Shown here: one piece after another, positions 7,659-14,690 of the stretch
How the letters are laid out: every line of letters starts with the position of its first letter
Numbering within the stretch: the stretch's first letter is position 1
Source of the DNA: a virus
Virus record (IMG/VR): IMGVR_UViG_3300012964_000019
Location: 1-41,464 of that record
Strand: one strand, 5' to 3'
DNA length: 41,464 nucleotides
The notes under the pieces: model-generated
Database searches by the model: none
The model's input: the letters and a program-made list of their open reading frames with translations, nothing else
What the model was told of the DNA's origin: nothing
Program-made: the position numbers and the translations under genes

Positions 7659-8105
7659 ATGATTTACCGAACTCCCGTCTTCGACTCCAACCAGCTCCGG
7701 ATTCTCCAGGCTCTGTTGCGTGTCAATCTGATTCTCGAAACAGAAATTCTAATCCGAAACAGCAGGTCCAGCTCTGATACCGCACTCGACGTCATTAATA
7801 TCGGCGATCAATTCCAGCAGTTACTGAATCCCATCAGAATCTGGAGACTCCAGTTGCAAGAGCATGAAAAGGAGGAAATCCAAACGGTTATGCTGCCGGA
7901 GATGCTAGATATTCTCAGAGTCTATCTCGGCAGGGACTACAACCCGGTGGCGGGGTTGGCGCCCGTACTACAGGAACTTTTTTCCGAAATTCAAGCCGGT
8001 ATCCCGGATCTCCGGAAGGCGCTCGACGACGCCGGAGTCTACGACCCGGATGTAGAGGACTCCAAGCCAGTATTAAGTGGCAGGGCATCTACGGAGTTGA
8101 ATTGA
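7659..8105 (+). CDS. Uncharacterised helical protein
   Basis: 148 aa from ATG 7659, 4 nt after the previous stop. The sequence is mostly amphipathic helix (RILQALLRVNLILETEILIR) with no Cys and no catalytic motif. Codons are less GC-biased than the flanking genes. The 3' end overlaps the TTG start of the RNase H gene (TTGA overlap), so translation is probably coupled. Function unknown; real gene status rests on tight packing and clean frame. Confidence 0.5.
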   Translation: MIYRTPVFDSNQLRILQALLRVNLILETEILIRNSRSSSDTALDVINIGDQFQQLLNPIRIWRLQLQEHEKEEIQTVMLPEMLDILRVYLGRDYNPVAGLAPVLQELFSEIQAGIPDLRKALDDAGVYDPDVEDSKPVLSGRASTELN

Positions 8106-8545
8106 TTAGCGTTTTCTCCGACGGAAGCTCCTGCGGGGCCCGAAAAGGCCCGGGGGGTTGGGGGTACGTGGTCGTCCGTAACCACAACCGGGTTCTGGCC
8201 TGTGGCCATGGTGGGGAGCCGGTTTCTACCAATAATATCATGGAGTTAGAAGCCGCAATCAGGGGTCTAAATTACGTCGTCGGCCATAAACTGCATGTTG
8301 GTGAAGAAGTCGAACTGGTTTCCGACAGCCAGTACGTCCTCGGATTGGCTTCTGGTCTCAGCTACCCTAAGAAAAATGTCAGCCAAGCCATGGAACTCCG
8401 GGCCCTGATGAAACTGACGGCGGCCTCCAGCCGCTGGATACCCGGTCACAGCGGAGACCCAGTCAATGAACAGTGCGATAGACTGGCAAAGCTCGGGAAG
8501 AGTCTATATCTCGCCTCTGGGCCACCGAAGAGGAGATGGAAATGA
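8102..8545 (+). CDS. rnhA: Ribonuclease HI
   Basis: 147 aa from TTG 8102, overlapping the upstream stop. All acidic active-site positions are present: Asp in VFSDGSS (residue about 7), Glu in NNIMELEAA (about 48), Asp in LVSDSQYV (about 71) and Asp in VNEQCDRLA (about 123), plus the RWIPGHSGDPVNEQ loop with its His. RNase HI cuts RNA in RNA-DNA hybrids, removing primers during replication. Length matches stand-alone bacterial RNase HI. It overlaps the next gene by ATGA. Confidence 0.9.
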   Translation: MISVFSDGSSCGARKGPGGWGYVVVRNHNRVLACGHGGEPVSTNNIMELEAAIRGLNYVVGHKLHVGEEVELVSDSQYVLGLASGLSYPKKNVSQAMELRALMKLTAASSRWIPGHSGDPVNEQCDRLAKLGKSLYLASGPPKRRWK

Positions 8546-9174
8546 AAATGGATGACAACAACGATGGCATGGTGTCTGAAGCCGGGACCGGTAACCGGAT
8601 TTGGGTCCACGACATCTGTGACCAACAGGCCCAGATCTTCTGTGACTCAGTCATGGACGCCAATACCAAAGACCGTCAGGCCCCGATTCCGGTCTTCATC
8701 AACAGCGATGGCGGAGACATCGACGCCCTACTATCCATGTTGTCGGTGATGGACAGCGTCAGTAACCCGTTCCTGACCATCTGTACCGGCAGAGCCTATA
8801 GCGCCGGAGCCGTTCTGCTAAGTAATGGAGATGGACGCTTCATCGGGCCTCACGCCCGCGTCATGATACATGAAGCAACTGTCGGCGCCGATGGGCATAT
8901 CGCGGATTTTCAATCCACGGCTAAAGAATTTAAAAAAGTCAATGATTTGATGATGTCTGTCCTAGCCCGAAATATCGGTAAGTCGGTGAAAGAACTCCGG
9001 AAACTGCTAGCCCTTCGCCGGGATTTTTACTTCGGTGCCCGGGAGGCGGTGGATTTTGGACTGGTAGACGCCATTGGTATCCCCTGTCTCAGGACTCCGG
9101 CCCCCGAGTTGTCTTTTCAGCAACCCGCCCATAAACGCCGGGCCTGGAGATATTATGAAAAAGTTCGGAAGTGA
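8542..9174 (+). CDS. ClpP-like serine protease (cytoplasmic)
   Basis: 210 aa from ATG 8542, which overlaps the RNase H stop (ATGA) and has GAGGAG 7 nt upstream; an ATG 6 nt earlier is possible. The ClpP fold is clear: PVFINSDGGDIDALLSMLSV, the serine in CTGRAYSAGAVLLS, and the histidine in ARVMIHEATVG. The third triad Asp is expected in the region about 150-175 but is not certain. Phage ClpP-like enzymes are often capsid maturation proteases, but this one sits in an accessory island with RNase H, so regulatory proteolysis is equally likely. No signal peptide. Confidence 0.75.
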   Translation: MKMDDNNDGMVSEAGTGNRIWVHDICDQQAQIFCDSVMDANTKDRQAPIPVFINSDGGDIDALLSMLSVMDSVSNPFLTICTGRAYSAGAVLLSNGDGRFIGPHARVMIHEATVGADGHIADFQSTAKEFKKVNDLMMSVLARNIGKSVKELRKLLALRRDFYFGAREAVDFGLVDAIGIPCLRTPAPELSFQQPAHKRRAWRYYEKVRK

Positions 9175-9203
9175 TTGACAGAGACGTCATAAATCTATAG
9201 AGT
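9175..9203 (+). promoter_or_regulatory. Sigma70-type promoter, leaderless
   Basis: TTGACA 9175-9180, 17-nt spacer, TAGAGT 9198-9203, 7 nt to ATG 9211. The -35 overlaps the stop of the ClpP-like gene. Confidence 0.8.
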
Positions 9204-9210
9204 CACCGAT

Positions 9211-10170
9211 ATGAAAACAGACACCGACACCATCCTCTGCCTCAGAACCTGTCGGAAAGACGGGTCTAATGAATTCAACGACTTCCGGTGGCCACTGGTG
9301 GTCGGGGCCGTGGCCACGGCCCCGGACTGGGACCCGACCCCCACCTGCGGCTCCGGACTCCACGGCCTGGCCTGGGGGGCCGGGGACGCCGACCTGGTTG
9401 ACCCGGGCCCCGACGCCGTCGGCCTGGTCGTTGAGGCCGCCGCCGGCCAGGTCGTAGACCTCGGAGGCAAGGTCAAGTTTCCGGCCGCCACCGTCCGGTT
9501 CGTCGGGACCCTGGCCAAAGCCGCCTCCTGGCTGGCGGCTGAAACCGGCCGGACCGTTCACTTCGCTGGCGTCACGGCCGGGGACTCCGGCACCGCCACG
9601 GCCGGGGACTACGGCCAGGCCACGGCCGGGGACGGCGGCACCGCCACGGCCGGGAACGACGGCCGGGCCACGGCCGGGGACTACGGCACCGCCACGGCCG
9701 GGAACTACGGCCAGGCCACGGCCGGGGACTCCGGCACCGCCACGGCCGGGAACGGAGGCCGGGCCACGGCCGGGAACGACGGCACCGCCACGGCCGGGAA
9801 CTACGGCCAGGCCACGGCCGGGAACCACGGCCAGGCCACGGCCGGGAACCACGGCACCGCCACGGCCGGGTACTACGGCCAGGCCACGGCCGGGGACTAC
9901 GGCCAGGCCACGGCCGGGAACGGAGGCCGGGCCACGGCCGGGAACCACGGCACCGCCACGGCCGGGAACTACGGCCAGGCCACGGCCGGGGACTCCGGCA
10001 CCGCCACGGCCGGGAACCACGGCACCGCCACGGCCGGGAACCACGGCCGAATCAGTATCGACTGGTTCGACGGCAACCGGGACCGGACGGCCGTCGGCTA
10101 CACCGGAGAGGATGGAATTGAGGCTGGTGTCGCCTACGAGGTGGTTTCTGGGAAATTGGTGAAGGCGTAG
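9211..10170 (+). CDS. Octapeptide-repeat protein with conserved N-terminal domain (DUF7666-like)
   Basis: 319 aa. Residues 1-120 form a compact domain (CLRTCRKDGSNEFNDFRWPL, a CGSGLHGLAWG loop, VVDLGGKVKF). Residues 122-281 are 20 perfect-length octads of TAG[DNY]xG[TQR]A, predicted to stack as a beta-solenoid. A short C-terminal domain (VGYTGEDGIEAGVAYEVV) caps it. Proteins with a GLHG-containing N-domain and such repeats occur in phages and bacteria; function is unknown to me. The N-domain is about 94 percent identical in DNA to the gene at the right edge. The gene is leaderless behind a strong promoter. Confidence 0.7.
   Translation: MKTDTDTILCLRTCRKDGSNEFNDFRWPLVVGAVATAPDWDPTPTCGSGLHGLAWGAGDADLVDPGPDAVGLVVEAAAGQVVDLGGKVKFPAATVRFVGTLAKAASWLAAETGRTVHFAGVTAGDSGTATAGDYGQATAGDGGTATAGNDGRATAGDYGTATAGNYGQATAGDSGTATAGNGGRATAGNDGTATAGNYGQATAGNHGQATAGNHGTATAGYYGQATAGDYGQATAGNGGRATAGNHGTATAGNYGQATAGDSGTATAGNHGTATAGNHGRISIDWFDGNRDRTAVGYTGEDGIEAGVAYEVVSGKLVKA
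9574..10053 (+). repeat. 24-bp tandem repeat array, 20 units, inside CDS
   Basis: Twenty in-frame 24-bp units beginning ACGGCCGGG, each encoding one TAGxxGxA octad. Variation is confined to a few codons: the fourth and fifth residues, and the seventh which switches among Thr, Gln and Arg. The array reads without stops on both strands, which produces a long false minus-strand frame. Confidence 0.95.
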
Positions 10171-10199
10171 ATAAAAGGCACTACAAGGAAGGAGATGAG

Positions 10200-10499
10200 A
10201 TGCTGACGCTTGAAGAAATCTCCGTGGTAGTCGAAGCTTGTCATACCCCGACGGACCGAGGGACTCTCAGTTACAGGGCCGGACTCCGGGTGCCTGGCGT
10301 AGGACTCCGGGTCGTGCTGGCAGCTATTGATAAGCTATTGAAGTTAGACGTCCTACGGATTGATAACCGTGACCGTAAAATAGAGGTCACGCCCCGGGGT
10401 CTGCAGGCTCTCAAGGAATCTACCTGCGTACTAGAGGACCTCGTCGGGGCCTCCGGCAGAGCCAGAAACCGAAAAATGATGAGATTTTATGAGGAATAA
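10200..10499 (+). CDS. Small winged-helix-like protein
   Basis: 99 aa. Residues 20-75 (DRGTLSYRAGLRVPGVGLRV, then VLAAIDKLLKLDVLRIDNRD, then IEVTPRGLQAL) read as a MarR/PadR-like winged helix: helix pair, recognition helix, beta wing. A strong AAGGAG site lies ahead. It is likely a DNA-binding regulator, possibly of the adjacent GNAT gene or of the island, but no operator was identified. It belongs to no family I can name. Confidence 0.5.
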   Translation: MLTLEEISVVVEACHTPTDRGTLSYRAGLRVPGVGLRVVLAAIDKLLKLDVLRIDNRDRKIEVTPRGLQALKESTCVLEDLVGASGRARNRKMMRFYEE

Positions 10500-10515
10500 T
10501 TAGGAATAATTAGTT

Positions 10516-10920
10516 ATGAGAAGAGGATTTCGGACCAAATTTGTCGGAGCCGACAATAATATCTGTAATCTATCGTGTCCTGAAATCCTCGGTGAGGGGG
10601 AAAGGAGATTTTTGTTTGCTGAAAACAACCTCGACCCCTGTAAAGCCGCTGTCCTGGCGACAGTCGACGGGAAACTGGTGGGTTTTCTCCGCTTCGAGAC
10701 CAGCCACCGGACTGTCTACGCTCTGGGGACTTGGGTTCATAGGCGACACAGGGGCCAGGGTATCGCCGGGTGGATGTGGGGTCGACTACTTCGAAAATTC
10801 CCGGGTTATGAGATAGTTGTCACGACTATCAGCCGTCGGGGCTCTCAGTTGGTATGGGCCTTGAAGCAGAAGTATCCCGGACGCCGCTGGGCCTGGTATG
10901 ACCTCAGCGACAAATCTTAG
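10516..10920 (+). CDS. GNAT-family acetyltransferase
   Basis: 134 aa. The acetyl-CoA-binding motif A is clear: TWVHRRHRGQGIAGWMWG, with the R-x-x-G-x-G/A loop (about residues 72-88), preceded by the beta strand KLVGFLRFE. It is short but complete for a GNAT fold. The substrate could be a host protein, a small molecule or an aminoglycoside-like compound; nothing in the sequence decides. A 10-bp duplication (AGGAATAATT twice) immediately precedes the ATG and supplies the ribosome site. Its 3' end overlaps the convergent protease gene by 17 bp. Confidence 0.75.
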   Translation: MRRGFRTKFVGADNNICNLSCPEILGEGERRFLFAENNLDPCKAAVLATVDGKLVGFLRFETSHRTVYALGTWVHRRHRGQGIAGWMWGRLLRKFPGYEIVVTTISRRGSQLVWALKQKYPGRRWAWYDLSDKS

Positions 10921-11551
10921 AAACCTGCGGGTTCTTCCGTAGCTCCTGAGCCACTTCTTTCGTAGAACCGACAGCGCAGTCAACGGCTCCGGTCTCCAAA
11001 GCCTCTTGAAACGTCATCCACCACTGCTTCCCGCCTTCGATTTTTTTCTGCATGTCGGCGGCGCTGATGTTCATGCGGGCAACCAAGTGTTCAATCATGC
11101 CTGATTCCAGAGTCCGGAGTAATTCGGCAATGTTTTGGAATTCCTCTCTGGTACCACCAACTGTCCCGCGGATAGCCGGTTGATGAAACATGAGGGAACT
11201 ACGTCGGGTCATGATGCGGGTCGAACAGCTTTCAAGAAGATAGGCACCCATGCTAAGGGCTTCTCCGTCGACGACGCAGACCACGGGAACCTTAGAGTTT
11301 TCAATGGCTTTTGAGAGCCGGAACCCGGCTCCGACTCCGCCGCCGGAGGTGTTGAGTTCGAGGATAATGGCTTCAGCGCCTCCTGCGACAACGGCTTTCA
11401 TGGCCTGCAGGGTCTGATCGACGGAGGTCTCGTCAACGACGGCATCAAATCTGATGACGGGTACGTAATGAGACCTGGTCTCTGGAGCGGCTCTGGCGTG
11501 GGCGCAGGTCGTCAAAAACAGGAAAGCGACTGTAACAGTACGTAATTTTAT
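10904..11551 (-). CDS. Exported ClpP-like serine protease
   Basis: The ClpP/S49 core is clear: AIILELNTSGGGVGAG, catalytic Ser in GEALSMGAYLLE, His in LMFHQPAIRG. The first conventional start is TTG 11515, but the frame is open upstream and encodes a Sec signal peptide there (KLRTVTVAFLFLTTCAHARA, ending in an ARA cleavage site). The only plausible codon for a full signal is ATA 11551, or readthrough of the TAG ending the holin-like gene, which is in the same frame. I give 11551 as the likely 5' end. An envelope-located ClpP-like protease beside holin-like genes may act in lysis or superinfection exclusion; this is inference. Confidence 0.65.
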   Translation of the reverse strand: MKLRTVTVAFLFLTTCAHARAAPETRSHYVPVIRFDAVVDETSVDQTLQAMKAVVAGGAEAIILELNTSGGGVGAGFRLSKAIENSKVPVVCVVDGEALSMGAYLLESCSTRIMTRRSSLMFHQPAIRGTVGGTREEFQNIAELLRTLESGMIEHLVARMNISAADMQKKIEGGKQWWMTFQEALETGAVDCAVGSTKEVAQELRKNPQVSKICR

Positions 11552-11578
11552 AAAACACCGGAAGTACGAATCATTAAG

Positions 11579-11806
11579 CTACTCTTTGGGAGCCGCCAGA
11601 CCCTGTTGGAGCTTGCTGTCGACATGTTGCGATGCGATATTGCTGCTCAGGTAGAGTCCGGCGACGGCCGTGACTCCCCCGACAAATACGGGGTAGAGAC
11701 CTATCATTGCGGGAAATTTCGCAGCCGCGACAGCTACCGCCGCCAGAGCCGCGATACAGATGATACTAAAACCTAGCTTCCGAGACTTCCAGGACAGTGG
11801 TTTCAT
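11579..11806 (-). CDS. Small membrane protein, holin-like
   Basis: 75 aa with two membrane segments: about residues 12-33 (LGFSIICIAALAAVAVAAAK) and 37-55 (YPVFVGGVTAVAGLYLSS), a basic N-terminus and a polar C-terminus. Size and topology fit a holin or holin accessory protein. Its ATG overlaps the stop of the coiled-coil/membrane protein upstream (ATGA). A muralytic enzyme, which would confirm a lysis cassette, is not seen in this window. Confidence 0.5.
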   Translation of the reverse strand: MKPLSWKSRKLGFSIICIAALAAVAVAAAKFPAMIGLYPVFVGGVTAVAGLYLSSNIASQHVDSKLQQGLAAPKE

Positions 11807-12189
11807 TTATGAGCCAGGAGGCTCCAGAGGAACTCTCCCCCTTTCGTAGCCAGGCCGCCGGCCGCCGCCAGCAGTACCCCGACCCAAACAGATTTCAGAA
11901 TACCCTTCCTCTCCTTACTAATTACCTGCTGAGCCTCCAGGGGCTCCAGACGGTCTTGGAGATTCTGGTGGCTGGAGGTCAGGTCTTCGGTACGGCCGTA
12001 AACCTTATTAAGGCTGGCTTCCAACCTCTGGAAACCACTGCCGATTAAGCCGGTCAGGTCGTCTTGTTTGATACTGACTTTTCCTACTTCTACGGCTACT
12101 TCCTGCAGGGCTCCCTCCACCCTCTGTAGCCTCTCTTCATGACTTTCGATGGCGAGACTATATCCGTTGGAGGGCGTTACTATTGGCAT
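11803..12189 (-). CDS. Coiled-coil protein with C-terminal membrane anchor (XhlA-like)
   Basis: 128 aa. Residues about 15-95 form a long amphipathic coiled coil (RLQRVEGALQEVAVEVGKVS and following). Residues 100-120 are a membrane segment (SVWVGVLLAAAGGLATKG). This layout matches XhlA/hemolysin-like phage lysis accessory proteins, and the next gene is holin-like. The ATG lies 7 nt after a TAATCT box, so the message is probably leaderless. Confidence 0.55.
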   Translation of the reverse strand: MPIVTPSNGYSLAIESHEERLQRVEGALQEVAVEVGKVSIKQDDLTGLIGSGFQRLEASLNKVYGRTEDLTSSHQNLQDRLEPLEAQQVISKERKGILKSVWVGVLLAAAGGLATKGGEFLWSLLAHK

Positions 12190-12196
12190 AACTGCT

Positions 12197-12202
12197 AGAT
12201 TA
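12197..12202 (-). promoter_or_regulatory. TAATCT late-type -10 box, leaderless
   Basis: TAATCT on the minus strand, then 7 nt (AGCAGTT) to ATG 12189. The run TAATCTAGCAG.TATGCC is almost identical to the one at 27041-27056. No -35 is visible 16-19 nt upstream. Confidence 0.55.
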
Positions 12203-12499
12203 CAGCAGCCAGGACCAACTGCAGGGCCGGCAGAAGCTCAGGACATAGCCGTGGAGGTCCTCGCCGTCCCGCGCAACCACCCGGTACCGACGGTTAATAG
12301 ATGTATCCGGGATTTGAAAGAGGTCGCGGCCACAGATATAACAGCTCCGCAGCCAGGCACTGTCGGGCTCTGGACCATCTGGCTTCGGCGTATTCGGCTC
12401 ACCGGGGGTTTCGGGGGCTACCGGGGCGACTTTGTCCCAATCGCCTTTGTTCCAAGATGAAAAATCCCAATAGACCCCACTTCCAGAGTATTTACTCAT
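12200..12499 (-). CDS. Small protein with zinc-ribbon-like Cys pairs
   Basis: 99 aa from ATG 12499, which overlaps the upstream stop (ATGA). A Pro-rich linker (about residues 25-45) is followed by CYICGRDLF and, 35 residues later, CRPC, a four-Cys zinc-binding pattern. The N-terminus is aromatic and polar. Function unknown. It follows the nucleoside deoxyribosyltransferase-like gene. Confidence 0.45.
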   Translation of the reverse strand: MSKYSGSGVYWDFSSWNKGDWDKVAPVAPETPGEPNTPKPDGPEPDSAWLRSCYICGRDLFQIPDTSINRRYRVVARDGEDLHGYVLSFCRPCSWSWLL

Positions 12500-12921
12500 T
12501 TTATGAAGCAGCTCGTCGTGCACGGCCTTATATAATTGGCGATGGAATCAATCAATTCCAGACCCGAATCGACGTCCGGAACCTTATAGACATCCTTCAG
12601 GTGCCAGAAGATACAGTCTCGGATGTCTGGGCCCACCACCACCACCAGTTTGTCCAGCCCCAGGGCCACCCCGGTCTCCACCATGCCTCCAAAAAGTCTG
12701 TCGTGGTTCAGGACCAAGACGATGTCGGCCGTCACCACCCCGATGAAGTCGTGGTTGGCGCACCTGGCCAGATAAGCCTCCAGGTCGTCTCCCGAGAGGC
12801 CAACGGTATCCTCACGGGTCCAGTCATGGGAAATGATATGTCCTTGTTTTTCAAGCCGGTCCATTACCTCCCGGGCCCGTGGCGCTTCTTCAAATTTAGC
12901 CGCTACATACACTCTTGCCAT
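12496..12921 (-). CDS. Nucleoside 2-deoxyribosyltransferase-like protein
   Basis: 141 aa. The N-terminus RVYVAAKFEEAPRAREVMDR and the motif FGGMVETGVALGLDKLVVVV (about residues 78-97) are typical of the nucleoside 2-deoxyribosyltransferase fold, including the Glu that serves as nucleophile and the ADIVLVLN strand before it. Such enzymes exchange or hydrolyse N-glycosidic bonds of deoxynucleosides. Phages use relatives for base salvage, modified nucleotides or NAD/ADPR-type chemistry. Substrate cannot be inferred. It lies in the lysis-type minus-strand cluster. Confidence 0.65.
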   Translation of the reverse strand: MARVYVAAKFEEAPRAREVMDRLEKQGHIISHDWTREDTVGLSGDDLEAYLARCANHDFIGVVTADIVLVLNHDRLFGGMVETGVALGLDKLVVVVGPDIRDCIFWHLKDVYKVPDVDSGLELIDSIANYIRPCTTSCFIK

Positions 12922-12929
12922 CGCAGACC

Positions 12930-13154
12930 TCAGTGCAGAATACCAACCATCATTCCCAGACCGAACACGACAGCCATGCAGACAAAGACCCGGAGGCTCA
13001 CACCCCTATCGTTGTTGTCAATCAGGCACTCGACCAGGCTGACGGTGTACCGGATGTCTTCGGCGGTTCCCGTCTTCTGGGACAGGACCTCGGAGACAAT
13101 CTGTTGCGCCAGTGTCTGTGGGGGGTCACAGTATCTGCAGTGTCTAGAAGTCAT
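12930..13154 (-). CDS. Small protein with C-terminal membrane segment
   Basis: 74 aa from ATG 13154, chosen because it overlaps the stop of the tiny gene upstream (ATGA). The N-terminus has a CRYC pair, the middle is helical, and residues 55-74 (VFVCMAVVFGLGMMVGILH) form a membrane segment at the extreme C-terminus, so it is tail-anchored. Function unknown; the setting is a cluster of small membrane proteins near lysis-type genes. Confidence 0.5.
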   Translation of the reverse strand: MTSRHCRYCDPPQTLAQQIVSEVLSQKTGTAEDIRYTVSLVECLIDNNDRGVSLRVFVCMAVVFGLGMMVGILH

Positions 13155-13279
13155 GGACCATCTCCGCGGAAAAATGCATTCATGAGGAGGTAGCCCCAGA
13201 GTAGGACTATGGCTCCGGAAAAGACGCCGACGGTGAGGATGCCGGCCGTAACCAAGATGTCGAGAATGATACAAGTCAT
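13151..13279 (-). CDS. 42-residue membrane protein
   Basis: Starts at ATG 13279, overlapping the stop of the gene upstream, and ends overlapping the start of the gene downstream (ATGA at both ends). One hydrophobic segment spans nearly the whole product (LVTAGILTVGVFSGAIVLLW). The double overlap supports a real cistron despite its size. Function unknown; possibly a lysis-timing or envelope peptide. Confidence 0.55.
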   Translation of the reverse strand: MTCIILDILVTAGILTVGVFSGAIVLLWGYLLMNAFFRGDGP

Positions 13280-13533
13280 GGGTCGAACCACTCGATTTCC
13301 ATACGGCCATCATGGCCGTGGATTTTAAGGACAGTTTCTATGCAATTATAAATCCCGATGCTACTGAGGGCCGTGGTCCAACGCAGTACTACCTCACCGT
13401 TGGAGAACTGTATCCCCTCGACCACCGGACCAGTTCCGCTGACGCCGCTGACGTCTTCCGTCCGAACTAAGGTGAAACGCCGCATCGTCGACTTTGCGGC
13501 AACCGGAACCGGTACCAACTTCTTTCTAGCCAT
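13276..13533 (-). CDS. Uncharacterised small protein
   Basis: 85 aa from ATG 13533, which is 7 nt after a TATGGT box; an in-frame ATG at 13545 lies inside that box. The product is basic at the N-terminus (MARKKLVPVPVAAKSTMRRF) and beta-rich after that. It heads the run of overlapping genes that leads to the deoxyribosyltransferase-like gene. No family recognised. Confidence 0.45.
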   Translation of the reverse strand: MARKKLVPVPVAAKSTMRRFTLVRTEDVSGVSGTGPVVEGIQFSNGEVVLRWTTALSSIGIYNCIETVLKIHGHDGRMEIEWFDP

Positions 13534-13540
13534 GGCGCCC

Positions 13541-13571
13541 ACCATAACACAAAGCCCCGTGAGTCTGTCAA
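13541..13571 (-). promoter_or_regulatory. Promoter, extended -10, leaderless
   Basis: On the minus strand TTGACA (13566-13571) is followed after 19 nt by TATGGT (13541-13546), with a TGn extension ahead of it; 7 nt later comes ATG 13533. The -35 overlaps the stop of the endonuclease gene. Confidence 0.6.
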
Positions 13572-14623
13572 GGGCTAGCCAGGAACTCCAGTACCCTCTG
13601 CTGGACGGCAGCCGTGTTTTTGATGTAGTCCCTGTACTTGACTCTCATCAATTTGATGCCGACCTGGAGGCATTCGGCGTCTTTGCGGGCGTTCCTTTCT
13701 TGATCCTTTTCCAATCTGTCGTGACACCACTCTCCATCAAATTCGATGGCCTTCCGGAGGCTGGGTACCCAGATATCGAGTTCAAATAACTTGTTGGGGA
13801 GTAACTTCCTGACGGGTTTGTCGGAAACCTCCGGGTAATGTTGTCGGACAAAATTTCTTAATTCAATTTCTCGTTTACTCTGCTTCTTGGCGCAACGGGG
13901 ACACCAGGAATCTGGCTTGCCTATTATATTTAGAGCTGCCACTTCCCAGATATAACCGCAGGCGCATTCCCACTTAAGAGGAGTGACAACATTTACATAT
14001 TCAGTAGAGAGGCACTTACCGCCTTTAGACTCTGCCTTTTTCTGCATGATTTCTAGGCTGAGAGGAGAGAGCCCGGCGCAGACTTTACACCAGCTCCCCA
14101 CGTTTACAACACTACGGGCCACGGCCGGCCAGATGTGACCGGCCGCGCACTCCCATAAATACTTCTGGCCGTTATTAGTATACTCGGTGGACAAACATCT
14201 GCCACCTTTACTAGCGGCTACCTCGTGAAGTTTTTTGAGGCCCAAAGGGAAAACGCCGGCACAAGAGGGGCACCAAGAGTCCGCGCATCTAACATCTCTG
14301 GCGGTCGCCAACCACCGGTACCCGCAGGAACATTCCCATTGATATTTTGTCCCGCTATTAATGTATTTGATCGACAGGCACCTGCCGCCCCGTTCCTGCG
14401 CCATCTCTTGCAAGATTTCAATGCTCAGACGAGCTTTTCCTGCGCATTTAGGGCACCAAGTTTTATTATGGATGATGCCGCAACTAGCGAACCACTGGTA
14501 CCCGCAGGAACACGCCCACTGGTATTTAGCCTTCGTACTGGTATACTCAGTGGACAAACATCTGCCGCCTCTTGAAGCCGCGTAAGCCTGTAGTGGCCCC
14601 AATCCCAGTTTAGCCATAGCCAT
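13568..14623 (-). CDS. EDxHD (Vsr-like) homing-type endonuclease with zinc-ribbon repeats
   Basis: 351 aa from ATG 14623 (or 349 from 14617). Five imperfect repeats of about 50 residues each carry Cys pairs with a central aromatic core: GGRCLSTEY, then YQWACSCGYQW, then WCPKCAG. They likely form a chain of zinc ribbons that reads DNA. The C-terminal 100 residues hold a Vsr-like nuclease with LFELDIWVPSLRKAIEFDGE and WCHD, fitting the EDxHD motif of I-Bth0305I-type homing endonucleases. It sits between the tail tube gene and the lysis-type cluster, AT-richer than both, consistent with a mobile insert. Confidence 0.7.
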   Translation of the reverse strand: MAMAKLGLGPLQAYAASRGGRCLSTEYTSTKAKYQWACSCGYQWFASCGIIHNKTWCPKCAGKARLSIEILQEMAQERGGRCLSIKYINSGTKYQWECSCGYRWLATARDVRCADSWCPSCAGVFPLGLKKLHEVAASKGGRCLSTEYTNNGQKYLWECAAGHIWPAVARSVVNVGSWCKVCAGLSPLSLEIMQKKAESKGGKCLSTEYVNVVTPLKWECACGYIWEVAALNIIGKPDSWCPRCAKKQSKREIELRNFVRQHYPEVSDKPVRKLLPNKLFELDIWVPSLRKAIEFDGEWCHDRLEKDQERNARKDAECLQVGIKLMRVKYRDYIKNTAAVQQRVLEFLASP

Positions 14624-14625
14624 AT

Positions 14626-14654
14626 ATGATACCAGAAACGACAAAAGGGGTCAA
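14626..14654 (-). promoter_or_regulatory. Promoter for endonuclease gene, overlapping a hairpin
   Basis: TTGACC (14649-14654, minus strand), 17-nt spacer, TGG-TATCAT extended -10 (14626-14631). ATG 14623 is 2 nt and ATG 14617 8 nt after the box, so the message is leaderless from 14617. The -35 forms the loop and one arm of the terminator-like hairpin. Confidence 0.65.
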
Positions 14655-14665
14655 CCCCCTTTTGT
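14641..14665. terminator. Terminator-like hairpin
   Basis: ACAAAAGGGG (14641-14650) and CCCCTTTTGT (14656-14665) pair perfectly around a 5-nt loop. It lies after the tail tube gene on the minus strand; on the plus strand it is followed by TTTTAC. It could stop transcription in both directions. Confidence 0.65.
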
Positions 14666-14690
14666 TTTACAGCCTAAATGTAGTGGTTAT

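Noticed and set aside
9187-10044. Long minus-strand frame of VPGRG-type repeats
   Set aside because: It is the mirror of the in-frame 24-bp array of the plus-strand gene, has no ribosome site and ends inside the real gene's promoter.
9574-10053. Possible CRISPR-like array
   Set aside because: Units are contiguous 24-bp coding repeats with no spacers; they keep one reading frame.
11579-11581. General reassignment of TAG as a sense codon in this phage
   Set aside because: TAG ends several well-defined genes here (for example at 5029 and 10170), and no CTA-anticodon tRNA is seen.
12301-13185. 294-residue plus-strand frame over the deoxyribosyltransferase-like cluster
   Set aside because: Spans several minus-strand genes joined by ATGA overlaps; composition is that of a mirror frame.
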